A program made the translations under genes and the position numbers. From assembly GCF_013372125.1 (NCBI RefSeq), contig NZ_CP053826.1, forward strand, positions 1,240,001-1,304,000: DNA of 64,000 nucleotides, given 5' to 3'. This DNA is from Campylobacter curvus. Its GTDB lineage: Bacteria; Campylobacterota; Campylobacteria; Campylobacterales; Campylobacteraceae. The notes under the pieces were generated by a model. That model was not told the DNA's origin, did no database searches, and saw nothing but the letters and a program-made list of their open reading frames with translations. Of the stretch, positions 1 through 7,788 are shown piece after piece; within the stretch, counting starts at the first letter, position 1; every line of letters starts with the position of its first letter.

Positions 1-98
1 AGATCGGTAGATTTTTAGACAAAAAGCTGGGCGGTGACAGCAACTCCACAAACAGTACGAAAGACGCGGTAAAAGGGCTACTTAAAAATTTATTTTGA
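1..98 (+). CDS. C-terminal end of a gene cut by the window edge (possibly AsmA-like)
   Basis: An open frame runs from base 3 to a TGA at 96-98 and encodes the last 31 residues of a protein, ending KDAVKGLLKNLF. The composition (GG, Ser/Asn/Thr-rich, then an amphipathic helix) resembles the tail of AsmA-type envelope proteins, but the piece is too short for a firm assignment. The next gene starts 27 bases after its stop, so the two may be cotranscribed. Confidence 0.45.
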   Translation, partial: IGRFLDKKLGGDSNSTNSTKDAVKGLLKNLF

Positions 99-124
99 AA
101 ACAGATGCGACAAAAGGAGCGAAA

Positions 125-637
125 ATGGTGCAAAAACACATCGTCATCACGAAAAAGACGATAGAAAATTTAAACGAGGATAACTATTTTGACGTGATAG
201 AGCCACTTTGGTTCAGTGTCGATATTTATGATAGTTACGAGATTTACGAGCGCACATTGCAGCCTTTTTCGCGCGAGCAGCGATACGTCTTTACTACGGA
301 GTGGCTGATAGCGGAGGTTAGCAACGGCGGCTTCGAGCAGTTTTTTGACAACTCGACTGGCATCGTTTTAAAAGATGCTTTGGAGGGTTTGAAGCAGATG
401 GATTGCGATGATGCGGTCAGTGTGATAGAGCGCGTCATAGAGTGCTACGGCGTGTTTTCCTCGCTTGATCGCAAGACGCGCTGGGTGGAGATGGAAAACA
501 TAAGCGACGAGGCGTGGGAGAAAATAGACGCGCTTAATGATGAATTTTACAAGCTTGAAATTTATCCCAAAATGCTAAGCTATATCAAGGCAAACGCCGA
601 TAAATTTTTATTTGACGGCGTGGTGGATACGGAGTGA
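125..637 (+). CDS. DUF4375 (DMP19-type) family protein
   Basis: A predicted 170-residue soluble protein. The central segment around residues 60-80, with WLIAEVSNGGFEQFFDN, carries the NGGF-Q-F signature of the DUF4375/DMP19 family, often found among immunity-like genes beside polymorphic toxins or as orphans. The ATG at 125 is preferred because AAAGGAG lies 6 bases upstream; a TTG at 95 in frame would overlap the preceding gene and has no such site. It is the only gene of the local immunity-type array that looks intact. Its exact target is unknown. Confidence 0.75.
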   Translation: MVQKHIVITKKTIENLNEDNYFDVIEPLWFSVDIYDSYEIYERTLQPFSREQRYVFTTEWLIAEVSNGGFEQFFDNSTGIVLKDALEGLKQMDCDDAVSVIERVIECYGVFSSLDRKTRWVEMENISDEAWEKIDALNDEFYKLEIYPKMLSYIKANADKFLFDGVVDTE

Positions 638-640
638 GAA

Positions 641-771
641 ATGAAAACTACCGATGAGAAAATGTCGATCATAAACGGCGGCAAATATGACACCGATATG
701 ATACTTTAAGCTATGCCAGCGAGCTTGTTTTTCTCAATTATTACGTCTCTTGGGGCGATATCACAAAATAA
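641..771 (+). pseudogene. Frameshifted remnant of a small gene
   Basis: An ATG at 641, 3 bases after the preceding stop, opens a 22-codon frame ending TAA at 707-709. A second frame read from 706 (LSYASELVFLNYYVSWGDITK, stop 769-771) continues with protein-like composition. Joining them near 704-706 would give about 42 residues. I do not recognise the product. The second stop overlaps the ribosome binding site of the SUFU gene, which suggests a formerly translated gene in the same operon. Confidence 0.35.
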
Positions 772-781
772 AGGAGCAAAT

Positions 782-1342
782 ATGGCGCCGACAAGCAGAC
801 AAAAGGAGCTTTTTAAAAAGCTTGCGCCGATACTTGGCATAGATACGCGCGTTGTGGGATACGGCGATGACGAGGGCAAAAACAGCATCGACATTTTAAG
901 CTGCCCCGACCCCACAGACGCCGAAGTGATGTTTTACTCCACGATCGGGCTATCGGAGCGCGAAATAGATGGCAGGCGGTATGAGATATTGATGAGCGGA
1001 CGGCGCGAATTTGACTTCGTGCCCAATATCCTAAGCACCTGCGCCTTTTTCGTGATAAAGGACGGCTGGAAGTGCGCTTGCGGAAATACCTTTGATACGT
1101 TAGTGCAGATGTATCACCCGAGCAAGGAGATGAAGCACATTTTATTCACCGAACCTTATTTGTGGGAGGATAAGCTGCACGGCTTTACAGCGGGCGGCGA
1201 AGCGGTCTAATTTGTGCTCGCCGTGCCGATCGCGCAAAATGAGCTTGAGTATAAAGCTAAATTTGGACTTGACGCGCTGGAAACGCTGCTTGAGGAGCGT
1301 GAAACGGATATTTTCGACCTTGATAGGAAGTCAGTCGTCTAA
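782..1342 (+). pseudogene. Suppressor-of-fused (SUFU) domain protein, interrupted by an in-frame stop
   Basis: The ATG at 782 follows AAAGGAG. The first 142 residues carry SUFU-domain features: the STIGLSE motif near residue 50, then RRYEILMSGRREFDF and the ILSTCAFF helix. Translation stops at TAA 1208-1210. The same frame then continues without another stop for 43 codons, beginning FVLAVPIAQNELEYKAKFG and ending DLDRKSVV (stop 1340-1342). That is the expected C-terminal part of SUFU proteins (L-PI--E--Y--G and the final R-S-V). The gene is therefore a full-length SUFU gene with one nonsense codon. Bacterial SUFU proteins are known members of polymorphic-toxin immunity loci. Confidence 0.75.
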
Positions 1343-1348
1343 ATTTAG

Positions 1349-1459
1349 AAATTTATCATCGAATTTGGCAGTGCTCGTAGGGCGATTGGGCAATTATTTA
1401 GACCCGATGAGAAAATCAGTAGTCCTGCAAAATTTTATGAAAATATAAACAATAAATAA
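1349..1459 (+). pseudogene. Possible C-terminal fragment of an unrecognised protein
   Basis: A frame open from 1349 (after a TAG at 1346-1348) to TAA 1457-1459 reads like a protein C-terminus and includes FGSARRAIGQLFRPDEK. It has no start codon or ribosome binding site. It sits between two broken immunity-type genes, so it is most simply a leftover of a deleted gene. Identity is unknown, and it could be chance. Confidence 0.25.
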
Positions 1460-1487
1460 GGTTCGTTCGGTTTTAAGGAGAATTTTT

Positions 1488-2046
1488 ATGGCGAGATATG
1501 AATTAGGTGCAGTGTATAAAATAGAAGGCAGCAATAAAACATATTATGCACGGCTCGTCGGAAAAGATTGTTACGGTATTTACGCTCCCTTTGAGGAAAA
1601 TCCAAGCGAGCAGGTTTTAGAAAAAACACCCTATCGCCTCTATATCGTTTGCAATAGCTTTCCTGTAAAGCGCGGTATTTGGGAAAAGGTATTGCCTTCG
1701 CCTGCTCCCAAAGATACCAAGCGATGGCAGGCTCCCGAAAGAGCAAACTATGCAAACTTTAATCCGGCATTGTTTTTACGGCAGCATAGAATTTTTAGGC
1801 AAGACGGGAATATATGAATGCGGCAAAGAACATTTTATCGCTTTGGTAAAAGCTGGTATGATAGAGCATATTTTTAACAGGCACGAACATATTCCGAACT
1901 TTTTAGGATGTTATTACGACGGCTATCCTGAAAGTTATATTTTAGAGGAGGCGTGGTTAAAAAGCGGTATTATCGAGGCTCAAAGGGAAAAAGCTGCCGC
2001 GCTTAAAGAAATGGGATTTACTGTTGACGGGTTGGCGGACGGCTAG
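1488..2046 (+). pseudogene. Imm26-like immunity protein gene split by a frameshift
   Basis: The ATG at 1488 follows TTAAGGAG. The first frame (109 codons, to 1817) begins GAVYKIEGSNKTYYARLVG, a layout like the N-terminus of Imm26-family proteins, with a hydrophobic YRLYIV strand and a W near residue 64. After NFNPALF the meaningful reading moves to another frame (YGSIEFLGKTGIYECGKEHF, continuing to 2046). The switch coincides with the TTTTT run at 1773-1777, consistent with a one-base slip. Restored, the protein would have about 185 residues. The family assignment is tentative; the frameshift is direct from sequence. Confidence 0.55.
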
Positions 2047-2078
2047 AATAACAGTTTCCGTATTTAAAGAAAAAAGAT

Positions 2079-2120
2079 ATGGAAACACTCGAATATACAT
2101 ATTGCGATACGACACTTTAG
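2079..2120 (+). pseudogene. 13-residue N-terminal stub
   Basis: An ATG at 2079, preceded by the A-rich AAAGAAAAAAGAT, encodes METLEYTYCDTTL and then TAG. It follows the broken immunity array and lies about 70 bp before mobile element R1. It may be the truncated start of another array gene. Support is weak. Confidence 0.2.
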
Positions 2121-2183
2121 GTAAAGATCGATATAGCCGTTAGCCGGACAGCGCCGCTCCACTACACTTCAATTTTGGCTATA

Positions 2184-2376
2184 TTTTCTTTGGCTCTGTT
2201 ACAATATTTCACTGGTTTTTAGATTTTAAAGCGAAGTCAAACCTTGTGAAGCGACGCTATCGCCGCCGATTTACAGGGAAGCGGTAGCTGACCGCGTAAA
2301 TCGTGCTATATGTTCGGCGTTTTGCGGAGCGAACAAGGTTTGCGAAGTAAGTGTCAATGATTTATTATTTTTCTTT
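2184..2376. mobile_element. R1: MITE-like element (177 bp) with 8-bp flanking repeats
   Basis: The left end at 2192 reads GGCTCTGTTACAATATTTC. The core at about 2235-2340 is nearly identical to that of R7 (about 5 differences in 109 bases). The right end reads GTGTCAATGATTTATTA, matching the inner part of the family's terminal inverted repeat, but the outermost bases (TAACAGAGCC type) are missing. TTTTCTTT occurs at 2184-2191 and again at 2369-2376, as expected for a target duplication. No gene is inside. It accounts for most of the gap before the end of uvrB. Confidence 0.75.
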
Positions 2377-2428
2377 TTATCCATCAGCAAAACGCTAGAG
2401 CATCATCCTACTGTAAATTTTAACTAAT

Positions 2429-4408
2429 TCACAACTTCCTAATCTTGGCTATCTCATCCCTTAGCGCCGCAGCCTTTTCGAATTCTAGCTGCGCAGCGGC
2501 TTCGAGCATCTGTTTTCGCAGCTCTTTTATGATTTTAGCGCGTTCGGTGGTCGGAATTTTTTCTAAATTTTTCGCCTTACGGTAGGTCTCGCCTTCATCC
2601 TCGATATGCAGGCTCTCTTCGATATTTCTGCTGGCTGAGCGCGGCGTTATGCCGTTGGCTTTGTTGTATTCATCTTGCAGCTTACGGCGCGCATTTGTCG
2701 TATCCATCGCCTCTTGCATAGATTTTGTGATCTTTTTGGCAAACATCAGCACGCGACCATTGACATTTCTGGCCGCCCGCCCCATCGTTTGTATGAGACT
2801 CGTCGTGGAGCGTAAAAAGCCCTCCTTGTCAGCGTCCATGATAGCTATGAGGCTGACTTCTGGCATATCAAGCCCCTCGCGTAGTAAATTTATGCCGATG
2901 AGCATGTCAAAGTCGCCCCCGCGAAGCCCTCTGATGATCTCGTTTCGCTCGATGGCGTCGATATCGGAATGCATATATTTGACCTTGACGCCAAGCTCAG
3001 TGTAGTAGCGACTTAGCTCCTCCGCCATTTTCTTAGTCAGCACCGTCACCAGCACGCGCTCGTTTCGCTCGATGACCTTTTTTGCCTCGTCAAATAAAAT
3101 TTCGACCTGATTGTCGCTGTCTTTTATCTCGATGAGCGGATCAAGTAGCCCTGTCGGACGCAAAATTTGCTCATACACATGCCCCTTTGAAAGCCTCAGT
3201 TCAAGCTCGTTTGGCGTCGCCGAGACAAAAAGAAATTTCGCCTTTTTGTTTATAAACTCATCAAATTTTAGCGGGCGGTTATCAAGCGCGCTTGGCAGGC
3301 GAAAACCGTATTCAACCAGCACCTCCTTGCGGCTGCGATCACCTGCATACATGCCGCGAAACTGTGGCAAGCTAACGTGACTCTCATCGACGATGACTAG
3401 GTATTCGCCGCTATTAAGCAGCTCGAAATAATCAAACATCGAATAGGGCGTTTCGCCCGGCTTTTGTCCCGTGAGATGGCGCGCGTAGTTTTCGATACCC
3501 TTACACATGCCCGTGCTACTCATCATTTCCAGATCAAATTCCACGCGCTGTTTTAGGCGCTGAGCCTCCACTAGCTTGCCCATAGCGTTAAATTCTACCA
3601 GTCGCTCGTCCAGCTCCTTTTCGATGTCCTTTATCGCGACTTTTAGACGATCCGCGCCCACGATAAACTGGCTCGTGGCGTAAAGCGTAAATTTACCGAC
3701 ATCTTTTAGCTTTTTGTTATCCAGCACGTCAAAATGATACATCGCCTCGATTTCATCGCCAAAAAACTCGATGCGTAGGGCTTCGTCGTTGTAATACGCC
3801 GGATAAATATCGACCACGTCGCCATTCACGCGAAAGTCGCCGCGGTCAAAATAAGCGTCGTTTCGCTTGTAGCCCATATCCACGAGCTTTGTAAGCAAAT
3901 TTCGCTGATTTAGCCGTTCGCCGACGTTTAGGTAGGCGACCATGCCTTGGTATTCGCTCGGGTTGCCTAAGCCGTAGTTTGCCGACACCGAGGCTACGCA
4001 GATCACGTCGTTAAAGCTAAGCAAGCTCGCCGTCGCACTTAGTCGCATGCGCTCGAGCTCCTCATTTACGGAGCTGTCCTTTTCGATGTATAGGTCGCTG
4101 CGCGGTATGTAGGCCTCCGGCTGATAGTAGTCGTAGTAGCTGATGAAATACTCCACGTGATTGCTCGGGAAAAAGCCCTTAAACTCGCTATAAAGCTGTG
4201 CGGCGAGGGATTTGTTATGCGTCATGATAAGTGTTGGCATGTTTAGCTCACGGATCACGTTTGCCATCGTGAAGGTCTTGCCGCTGCCCGTGACGCCAAG
4301 CAGGGTGTTATATTTGTTGCCGCTTTTTATGCTTTTTACGATATTTTCTATCGCCCTTGCCTGATCGGGGCTGGGGCTAAATTTAGACGAAATTTCAAAT
4401 TTACTCAC
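2429..4408 (-). CDS. uvrB: UvrABC system protein B (excinuclease subunit)
   Basis: UvrB is the helicase-like damage-verification subunit of nucleotide excision repair; it receives damaged DNA from UvrA and recruits UvrC. The 659-residue protein has Walker A GVTGSGKT at residues 38-45, the beta-hairpin segment [12 protein letters not shown], a DESH box near residue 337, helicase motif [14 protein letters not shown], and a C-terminal UVR motif (about 620-655) that contacts UvrC. Length is normal. The ATG at 4408 follows AAAGG. It is transcribed divergently from the ZapB-like gene. Confidence 0.97.
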   Translation of the reverse strand: MSKFEISSKFSPSPDQARAIENIVKSIKSGNKYNTLLGVTGSGKTFTMANVIRELNMPTLIMTHNKSLAAQLYSEFKGFFPSNHVEYFISYYDYYQPEAYIPRSDLYIEKDSSVNEELERMRLSATASLLSFNDVICVASVSANYGLGNPSEYQGMVAYLNVGERLNQRNLLTKLVDMGYKRNDAYFDRGDFRVNGDVVDIYPAYYNDEALRIEFFGDEIEAMYHFDVLDNKKLKDVGKFTLYATSQFIVGADRLKVAIKDIEKELDERLVEFNAMGKLVEAQRLKQRVEFDLEMMSSTGMCKGIENYARHLTGQKPGETPYSMFDYFELLNSGEYLVIVDESHVSLPQFRGMYAGDRSRKEVLVEYGFRLPSALDNRPLKFDEFINKKAKFLFVSATPNELELRLSKGHVYEQILRPTGLLDPLIEIKDSDNQVEILFDEAKKVIERNERVLVTVLTKKMAEELSRYYTELGVKVKYMHSDIDAIERNEIIRGLRGGDFDMLIGINLLREGLDMPEVSLIAIMDADKEGFLRSTTSLIQTMGRAARNVNGRVLMFAKKITKSMQEAMDTTNARRKLQDEYNKANGITPRSASRNIEESLHIEDEGETYRKAKNLEKIPTTERAKIIKELRKQMLEAAAQLEFEKAAALRDEIAKIRKL

Positions 4409-4436
4409 ATTTTACCTTTAAATTTAATGGCTAAAT

Positions 4437-4464
4437 TTTATATCAAACGCCGCCCCTTTGTCAA
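4437..4464 (-). promoter_or_regulatory. Candidate sigma-70 promoter of uvrB
   Basis: On the minus strand TTGACA (plus-strand 4459-4464) is followed after 16 bases by TATAAA (4437-4442), about 30 bases before the uvrB start. A classical -35 box is unusual for this genus, so the match stands out. Confidence 0.5.
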
Positions 4465-4501
4465 ACCTTGAAATTTTAAAAAGAATTTAGCCTGTGCGTG
4501 C

Positions 4502-4507
4502 TAAAAT
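4502..4507 (+). promoter_or_regulatory. Candidate -10 box for the ZapB-like operon
   Basis: GCTAAAATATGG contains a TAAAAT -10 box 31 bases before the ATG at 4539, in the divergent uvrB intergenic region. Confidence 0.4.
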
Positions 4508-4538
4508 ATGGCTTCACTACCAAATTTAAAGGATCAAA

Positions 4539-4772
4539 ATGTTAGAAGATAGCGCGGTTTTAAGCACCCTTACAGGCAAGGTAAACGACCTCATCGCAAA
4601 ATACGAAGAGCTTTGCAAAACGAACGAAGAGCTACACAATCAAATCGTAACGCTAAAAGCGCAAAATGAGGCCAAAAGTAACCAAATAATGCGCCTTGAA
4701 GAGGACCTTGACAAGAAAAATAGCGAAGCCGACGACGTTCTTAAGAAAATCGAAGCAGTGCTTGGAAAATAA
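4539..4772 (+). CDS. Small coiled-coil protein, ZapB-like
   Basis: A 77-residue protein that is almost entirely heptad-patterned coiled coil (LIAKYEELCKTNEELHNQI and LEEDLDKKNSEADDVLKK). It resembles ZapB-type cell-division coiled-coil proteins in size and pattern. The ATG follows AAAGGATCAAA. Its stop overlaps the next start by one base (TAATG), and the next product looks ZapA-like, which supports a division role by context only. Any short coiled coil could fit, so the function is inferred. Confidence 0.6.
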   Translation: MLEDSAVLSTLTGKVNDLIAKYEELCKTNEELHNQIVTLKAQNEAKSNQIMRLEEDLDKKNSEADDVLKKIEAVLGK

Positions 4773-4996
4773 TGAAACAAATCACGCTTACGATCTCATC
4801 TCGCGACTACACTATCACTTTAGAGGATGATTTTGCGGAAATTTTCGAGCGTGACTGGCAGAAATTTATGGGAGGACGTAAATTCATCGAGCCAAAGGAG
4901 CTTCTAAACGCCTTCATCGAGAAATGCTACGAAAGCCACACAAACGAACGTGCAGTAAAAAACGTCATAAAAGACGTCGAAAAAGCTTTAAAATGA
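4772..4996 (+). CDS. Small ZapA-like protein
   Basis: A 74-residue protein. The N-terminus, KQITLTISSRDYTITLED, has the beta-strand pattern of ZapA N-termini (a short strand, a loop, then Y-I), followed by an acidic/aromatic helix. ZapA bundles FtsZ filaments at the division site. This protein is shorter than typical ZapA (about 100 residues) and lacks the long C-terminal coiled coil, which the upstream partner could supply. It is translationally coupled on both sides (TAATG and ATGA overlaps). Confidence 0.45.
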   Translation: MKQITLTISSRDYTITLEDDFAEIFERDWQKFMGGRKFIEPKELLNAFIEKCYESHTNERAVKNVIKDVEKALK

Positions 4997-5418
4997 AAAA
5001 TATAATGAAAAAAGCCGCATTCACGATGATAGAGCTGGTTTTTGTCATCGTCATACTGGGCATCTTAGCCGGAGTCGCACTGCCAAAGCTGTTTTTTACG
5101 AGAGACGATGCGAGTCTGGCAAACGCAAGAGCCCAAATGATCGCCGTTCAAAGCGGAATTTCACTGGCGTATAATGACAGCTTGCTATCAGGAAACCCGG
5201 GCTATCCCGCAAACCTAGGAGATAACGGCGCGAGCCTGTTCGTCGGAGTCACGAACCTAGGCGTAAGAGACGCGGGAGCCGGCAAAAACGGCTGGCACAA
5301 AACGGGCGGAAACACATACACGCTCACTCTTGGCAGAGAAACGGCAAATTTCACCTACGATCCTACTAACGGCGCATTTAACTGCACCGACGGCAGTCTG
5401 TGCGACAAAATGCAATAG
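4993..5418 (+). CDS. Type IV prepilin-like (pseudopilin) protein
   Basis: A 141-residue protein with a class III signal: KKAAFTMIELVFVIVILGIL, i.e. a basic leader, cleavage before Phe, Glu at +5 and a hydrophobic helix. Residue -1 is Ala rather than the usual Gly. The C-terminal globular part has two cysteines (FNCTDGSLCDKMQ) that could form a disulfide. The ATG at 4993 overlaps the preceding TGA; a longer upstream frame has no ribosome binding site. Such proteins serve type II secretion or DNA-uptake machines. No pilus assembly genes are adjacent. Confidence 0.8.
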   Translation: MKNIMKKAAFTMIELVFVIVILGILAGVALPKLFFTRDDASLANARAQMIAVQSGISLAYNDSLLSGNPGYPANLGDNGASLFVGVTNLGVRDAGAGKNGWHKTGGNTYTLTLGRETANFTYDPTNGAFNCTDGSLCDKMQ

Positions 5419-5420
5419 GT

Positions 5421-7283
5421 ATGTTTTATTACGAGATCGCTTTTAACGGGCTAAATTTAGCCCCCCTCACCTATCATTCAAGCCAAAAGATCGAGATTTT
5501 TAGAGCCGTCAGCGTGCCGCTAAACAAAAAGCAAGCGATCGGCTACGTGATAAAAGAGTGCGAAAAGCCAAATTTCAAAACACTTGAAATTTTAGAAATT
5601 TTAGATATCAGGCTCACTCCGGCACAAGCCCAGATGGCAAATTTCATCGCGCACTACTACACCTGCGAGCTTGGCGTGGCGTTAGGGCTTTTCGAGCCTG
5701 AAGATTTGAGCCTCGTTTGCGAGCAAAAAGAGCGAAATCCAGCGAATTTCACAGCCGCCCCGCAGCTAAATGAAGCCCAGCAAAACGCACTTGCTTTTAT
5801 AAATTCTCACAAAACGGGGCTGCTTTTTGGCGACACGGGAAGCGGTAAAAGCGAGGTTTATATAAGTAAGATACGAGAGGTCTTAAACAGCGGCGATCAA
5901 GCGCTATTTTTGATGCCTGAAATTTCACTCACGCCGCAGATGCAAAAGCGCTTGGAAGGCTTTTTTGGCGAGGCGGTAGCGATCTGGCATTCAAAGATAA
6001 CCGCCAAAAAAAAGGGCGAAATTTTAGCAAATATCGCAAACGGCAAGGTCTTGCTAATAGCCGGTGCGCGCTCGGCGCTCTTTTTGCCATTGACGCGCCT
6101 AAAGCTGATCATAGTCGACGAGGAACACGACGATAGCTACAAAAACACGGGCTCTAGGCCGCATTACAACGCAAGAGACCTGGCACTCTTTTTGTCCTCG
6201 AAATTTGACATCGGCGTGGTGCTTGGAAGTGCGACGCCAAGCCTCACGAGCTTTCACAAACAAGACGTCTTTCGCCTAAGGGGGACGTTTTTTAAATCCC
6301 AAAAGATATACATCTTTGACGAGAGCGAGACCGGGCTTAGCCAAAGCCTAAAGCACGAGATCGAGCTTTGTCTGGCAAGCAAAAAGCAAGCAGTCATCTG
6401 CCTGCCGACAAGGGCAAATTTCAAATACCTAGTCTGCAAAAACTGCGGCGAGACGATAAAATGCCCGTTTTGTAGCGTCGGTATGAGCTTTTATAAAAAA
6501 CAAAACGTCTTAAAATGCCAATATTGCGAGTATAAAATGCCCGTGCCAAAAACCTGCGACAAATGCGGCAGCGAAATGATCGAAGCCAAAAAGATCGGCA
6601 CCAGCGAGCTTCTCGAGCAGCTTCAGGGCGAATTTGCAAACGCACGCATCGCAAAATTTGACCGCGACGAGATAACGACGCAAAACAAGCTCGTGCGAGC
6701 GCTCAAGGAATTTAACGACGGCAAGATCGACATATTAGTAGGCACGCAGATGCTGAGCAAAGGCCACGACTACCACAGCGTCGGGCTCGCCGTGATAATG
6801 GGTGTGGACGAGCTTTTGAACTACCCTGACTTCAGGGCGCGCGAAAAGACCTTGGCTCTGGCCATGCAAGTGGCGGGTAGGACCGGTAGAAACGGCGTCG
6901 GCCGCGTGCTGGTTCAAAGTAGGACGCGAGAATTTTTTGAAAGCTATATCGAAAACTACGATAAATTTTTAAGCGACGAGATGCCTTTTAGGCAGGGGCT
7001 TTACCCGCCGTTTATGCGCCTACTTCGTATCGTCATCTCTCACAAAAACGATGCTACGGCGAAAAACGCGATGAACGAGTCGCTCGCCAAGATCAAAATT
7101 TTAGAGCAAAAAACAAAGCTTTGCGTCGTAGGATACGGCAAATGCGCTATCGAATACTTAGGATCGAAATTTCGCTACGAAATTTTACTGCGCGCCAGCT
7201 CTCACGTCCCGCTTTTGATGGCAGCGGATCTTTGCGCGAGCGAATTTACGGATATCGACATCGACCCCGTAAATTTCAGCTAA
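5421..7283 (+). CDS. priA: Primosomal protein N' (PriA helicase)
   Basis: PriA restarts stalled replication forks by binding D-loops and loading the replicative helicase. The 620-residue protein has Walker A GDTGSGKS at about 136-143, a DEEHD box near 232, and a zinc-binding insert from about 337 (CKNCGE, CPFC, CQYC, CDKCG: eight cysteines). Helicase motifs V/VI follow (GTQMLSKGHDY and QVAGRTGR). The ATG at 5421, 2 bases after the pseudopilin stop, aligns best with the family; the in-frame ATG at 5400 would overlap that gene. Shorter than the E. coli protein, as usual in this class. Confidence 0.95.
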   Translation: MFYYEIAFNGLNLAPLTYHSSQKIEIFRAVSVPLNKKQAIGYVIKECEKPNFKTLEILEILDIRLTPAQAQMANFIAHYYTCELGVALGLFEPEDLSLVCEQKERNPANFTAAPQLNEAQQNALAFINSHKTGLLFGDTGSGKSEVYISKIREVLNSGDQALFLMPEISLTPQMQKRLEGFFGEAVAIWHSKITAKKKGEILANIANGKVLLIAGARSALFLPLTRLKLIIVDEEHDDSYKNTGSRPHYNARDLALFLSSKFDIGVVLGSATPSLTSFHKQDVFRLRGTFFKSQKIYIFDESETGLSQSLKHEIELCLASKKQAVICLPTRANFKYLVCKNCGETIKCPFCSVGMSFYKKQNVLKCQYCEYKMPVPKTCDKCGSEMIEAKKIGTSELLEQLQGEFANARIAKFDRDEITTQNKLVRALKEFNDGKIDILVGTQMLSKGHDYHSVGLAVIMGVDELLNYPDFRAREKTLALAMQVAGRTGRNGVGRVLVQSRTREFFESYIENYDKFLSDEMPFRQGLYPPFMRLLRIVISHKNDATAKNAMNESLAKIKILEQKTKLCVVGYGKCAIEYLGSKFRYEILLRASSHVPLLMAADLCASEFTDIDIDPVNFS

Positions 7284-7287
7284 ATTC

Positions 7288-7299
7288 AGCGCTTGCGCT
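7288..7299 (+). terminator. Short hairpin after priA
   Basis: AGCGC-TT-GCGCT lies 5 bases after the priA stop and is embedded in a longer imperfect CTAAAT/ATTTAG pairing. There is no clear T-run, so termination activity is uncertain. Confidence 0.3.
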
Positions 7300-7346
7300 A
7301 GAGTATTTAGAATTCACTTTTTAAAAACAGAGCTAAAAAATTTTAT

Positions 7347-7714
7347 GGCTCTATTATAGTAAAGTATTGACACCAGCTTCGCTTCTGCTTTGCAGTTGCG
7401 AACGAAGCGAAGCAAAAACCCTGCTCACTCCAGGAGCGACCTAGCACAGACGCGAACAGCGTTTCAAGGAAATCTTTTTGCTTCGCAAAAAACACGATGC
7501 TGATTTTGTGCGGGAGCGAGTAGCCGAACGTATAGCACGATTTGCGCGGTCAGTTAATACTTCCCTGTCCTCGTAGCGAAGTCTCGTTACGAGTGCGTAG
7601 CACGAAGTAAAAATCGGCGGCGATAAGCTCGCTAATAAGGTTTTTACAGGGATGCTGTTCGCATTCTCCTGCTCTTGAAATTTAAAAGAATACTTTCTTT
7701 TTTAAAACAGGGCC
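7347..7714. mobile_element. R2: longest MITE-like element (about 368 bp), possibly composite
   Basis: The left end at 7347 reads GGCTCTATTATAGTAAAG then TATTGA. The right end reads TTTTAAAACAGGGCC (reverse complement GGCCCTGTTTTAAAA). Internal modules occur in the same order as R6 (CTTCGCTTCTGCTTTGCAG near the left; ATCGGCGGCGATA and TACAGGGATGCTG near the right), plus a 66-bp module at 7428-7493 shared with R4. The 8-bp flanks do not match. A second family-like end (ACAGAGCT, 7326-7333) just outside the left border suggests nested insertion or rearrangement. It fills most of the priA-ispG gap. Confidence 0.65.
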
Positions 7715-7757
7715 AAACAAAAAACTAAATTTCAACCTTTTAAAACCTTAAATTTTA

Positions 7758-7763
7758 TATAAT
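7758..7763 (+). promoter_or_regulatory. Candidate -10 box of ispG
   Basis: TATAAT lies 25 bases before the ispG start and 43 bases after the right end of element R2. Sequence upstream of this promoter is therefore element-derived. Confidence 0.55.
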
Positions 7764-7788
7764 CGCTTAAAAATTTACGAGGCAAAAC

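Noticed and set aside
1212-1448. Reading frame of 78 codons across the SUFU 3' region
   Set aside because: It is out of frame with the clear SUFU homology, has no ribosome binding site and low-complexity basic composition.
1773-1777. T5 run as a phase-variable contingency tract
   Set aside because: Campylobacter phase variation typically uses G/C runs of 8 or more; a T5 run is common by chance here. Kept only as a frameshift position.
4924-5418. Longer pseudopilin frame starting at 4924
   Set aside because: It overlaps the ZapA-like gene by 70 bases with no binding site; the start at 4993 gives the expected short leader.
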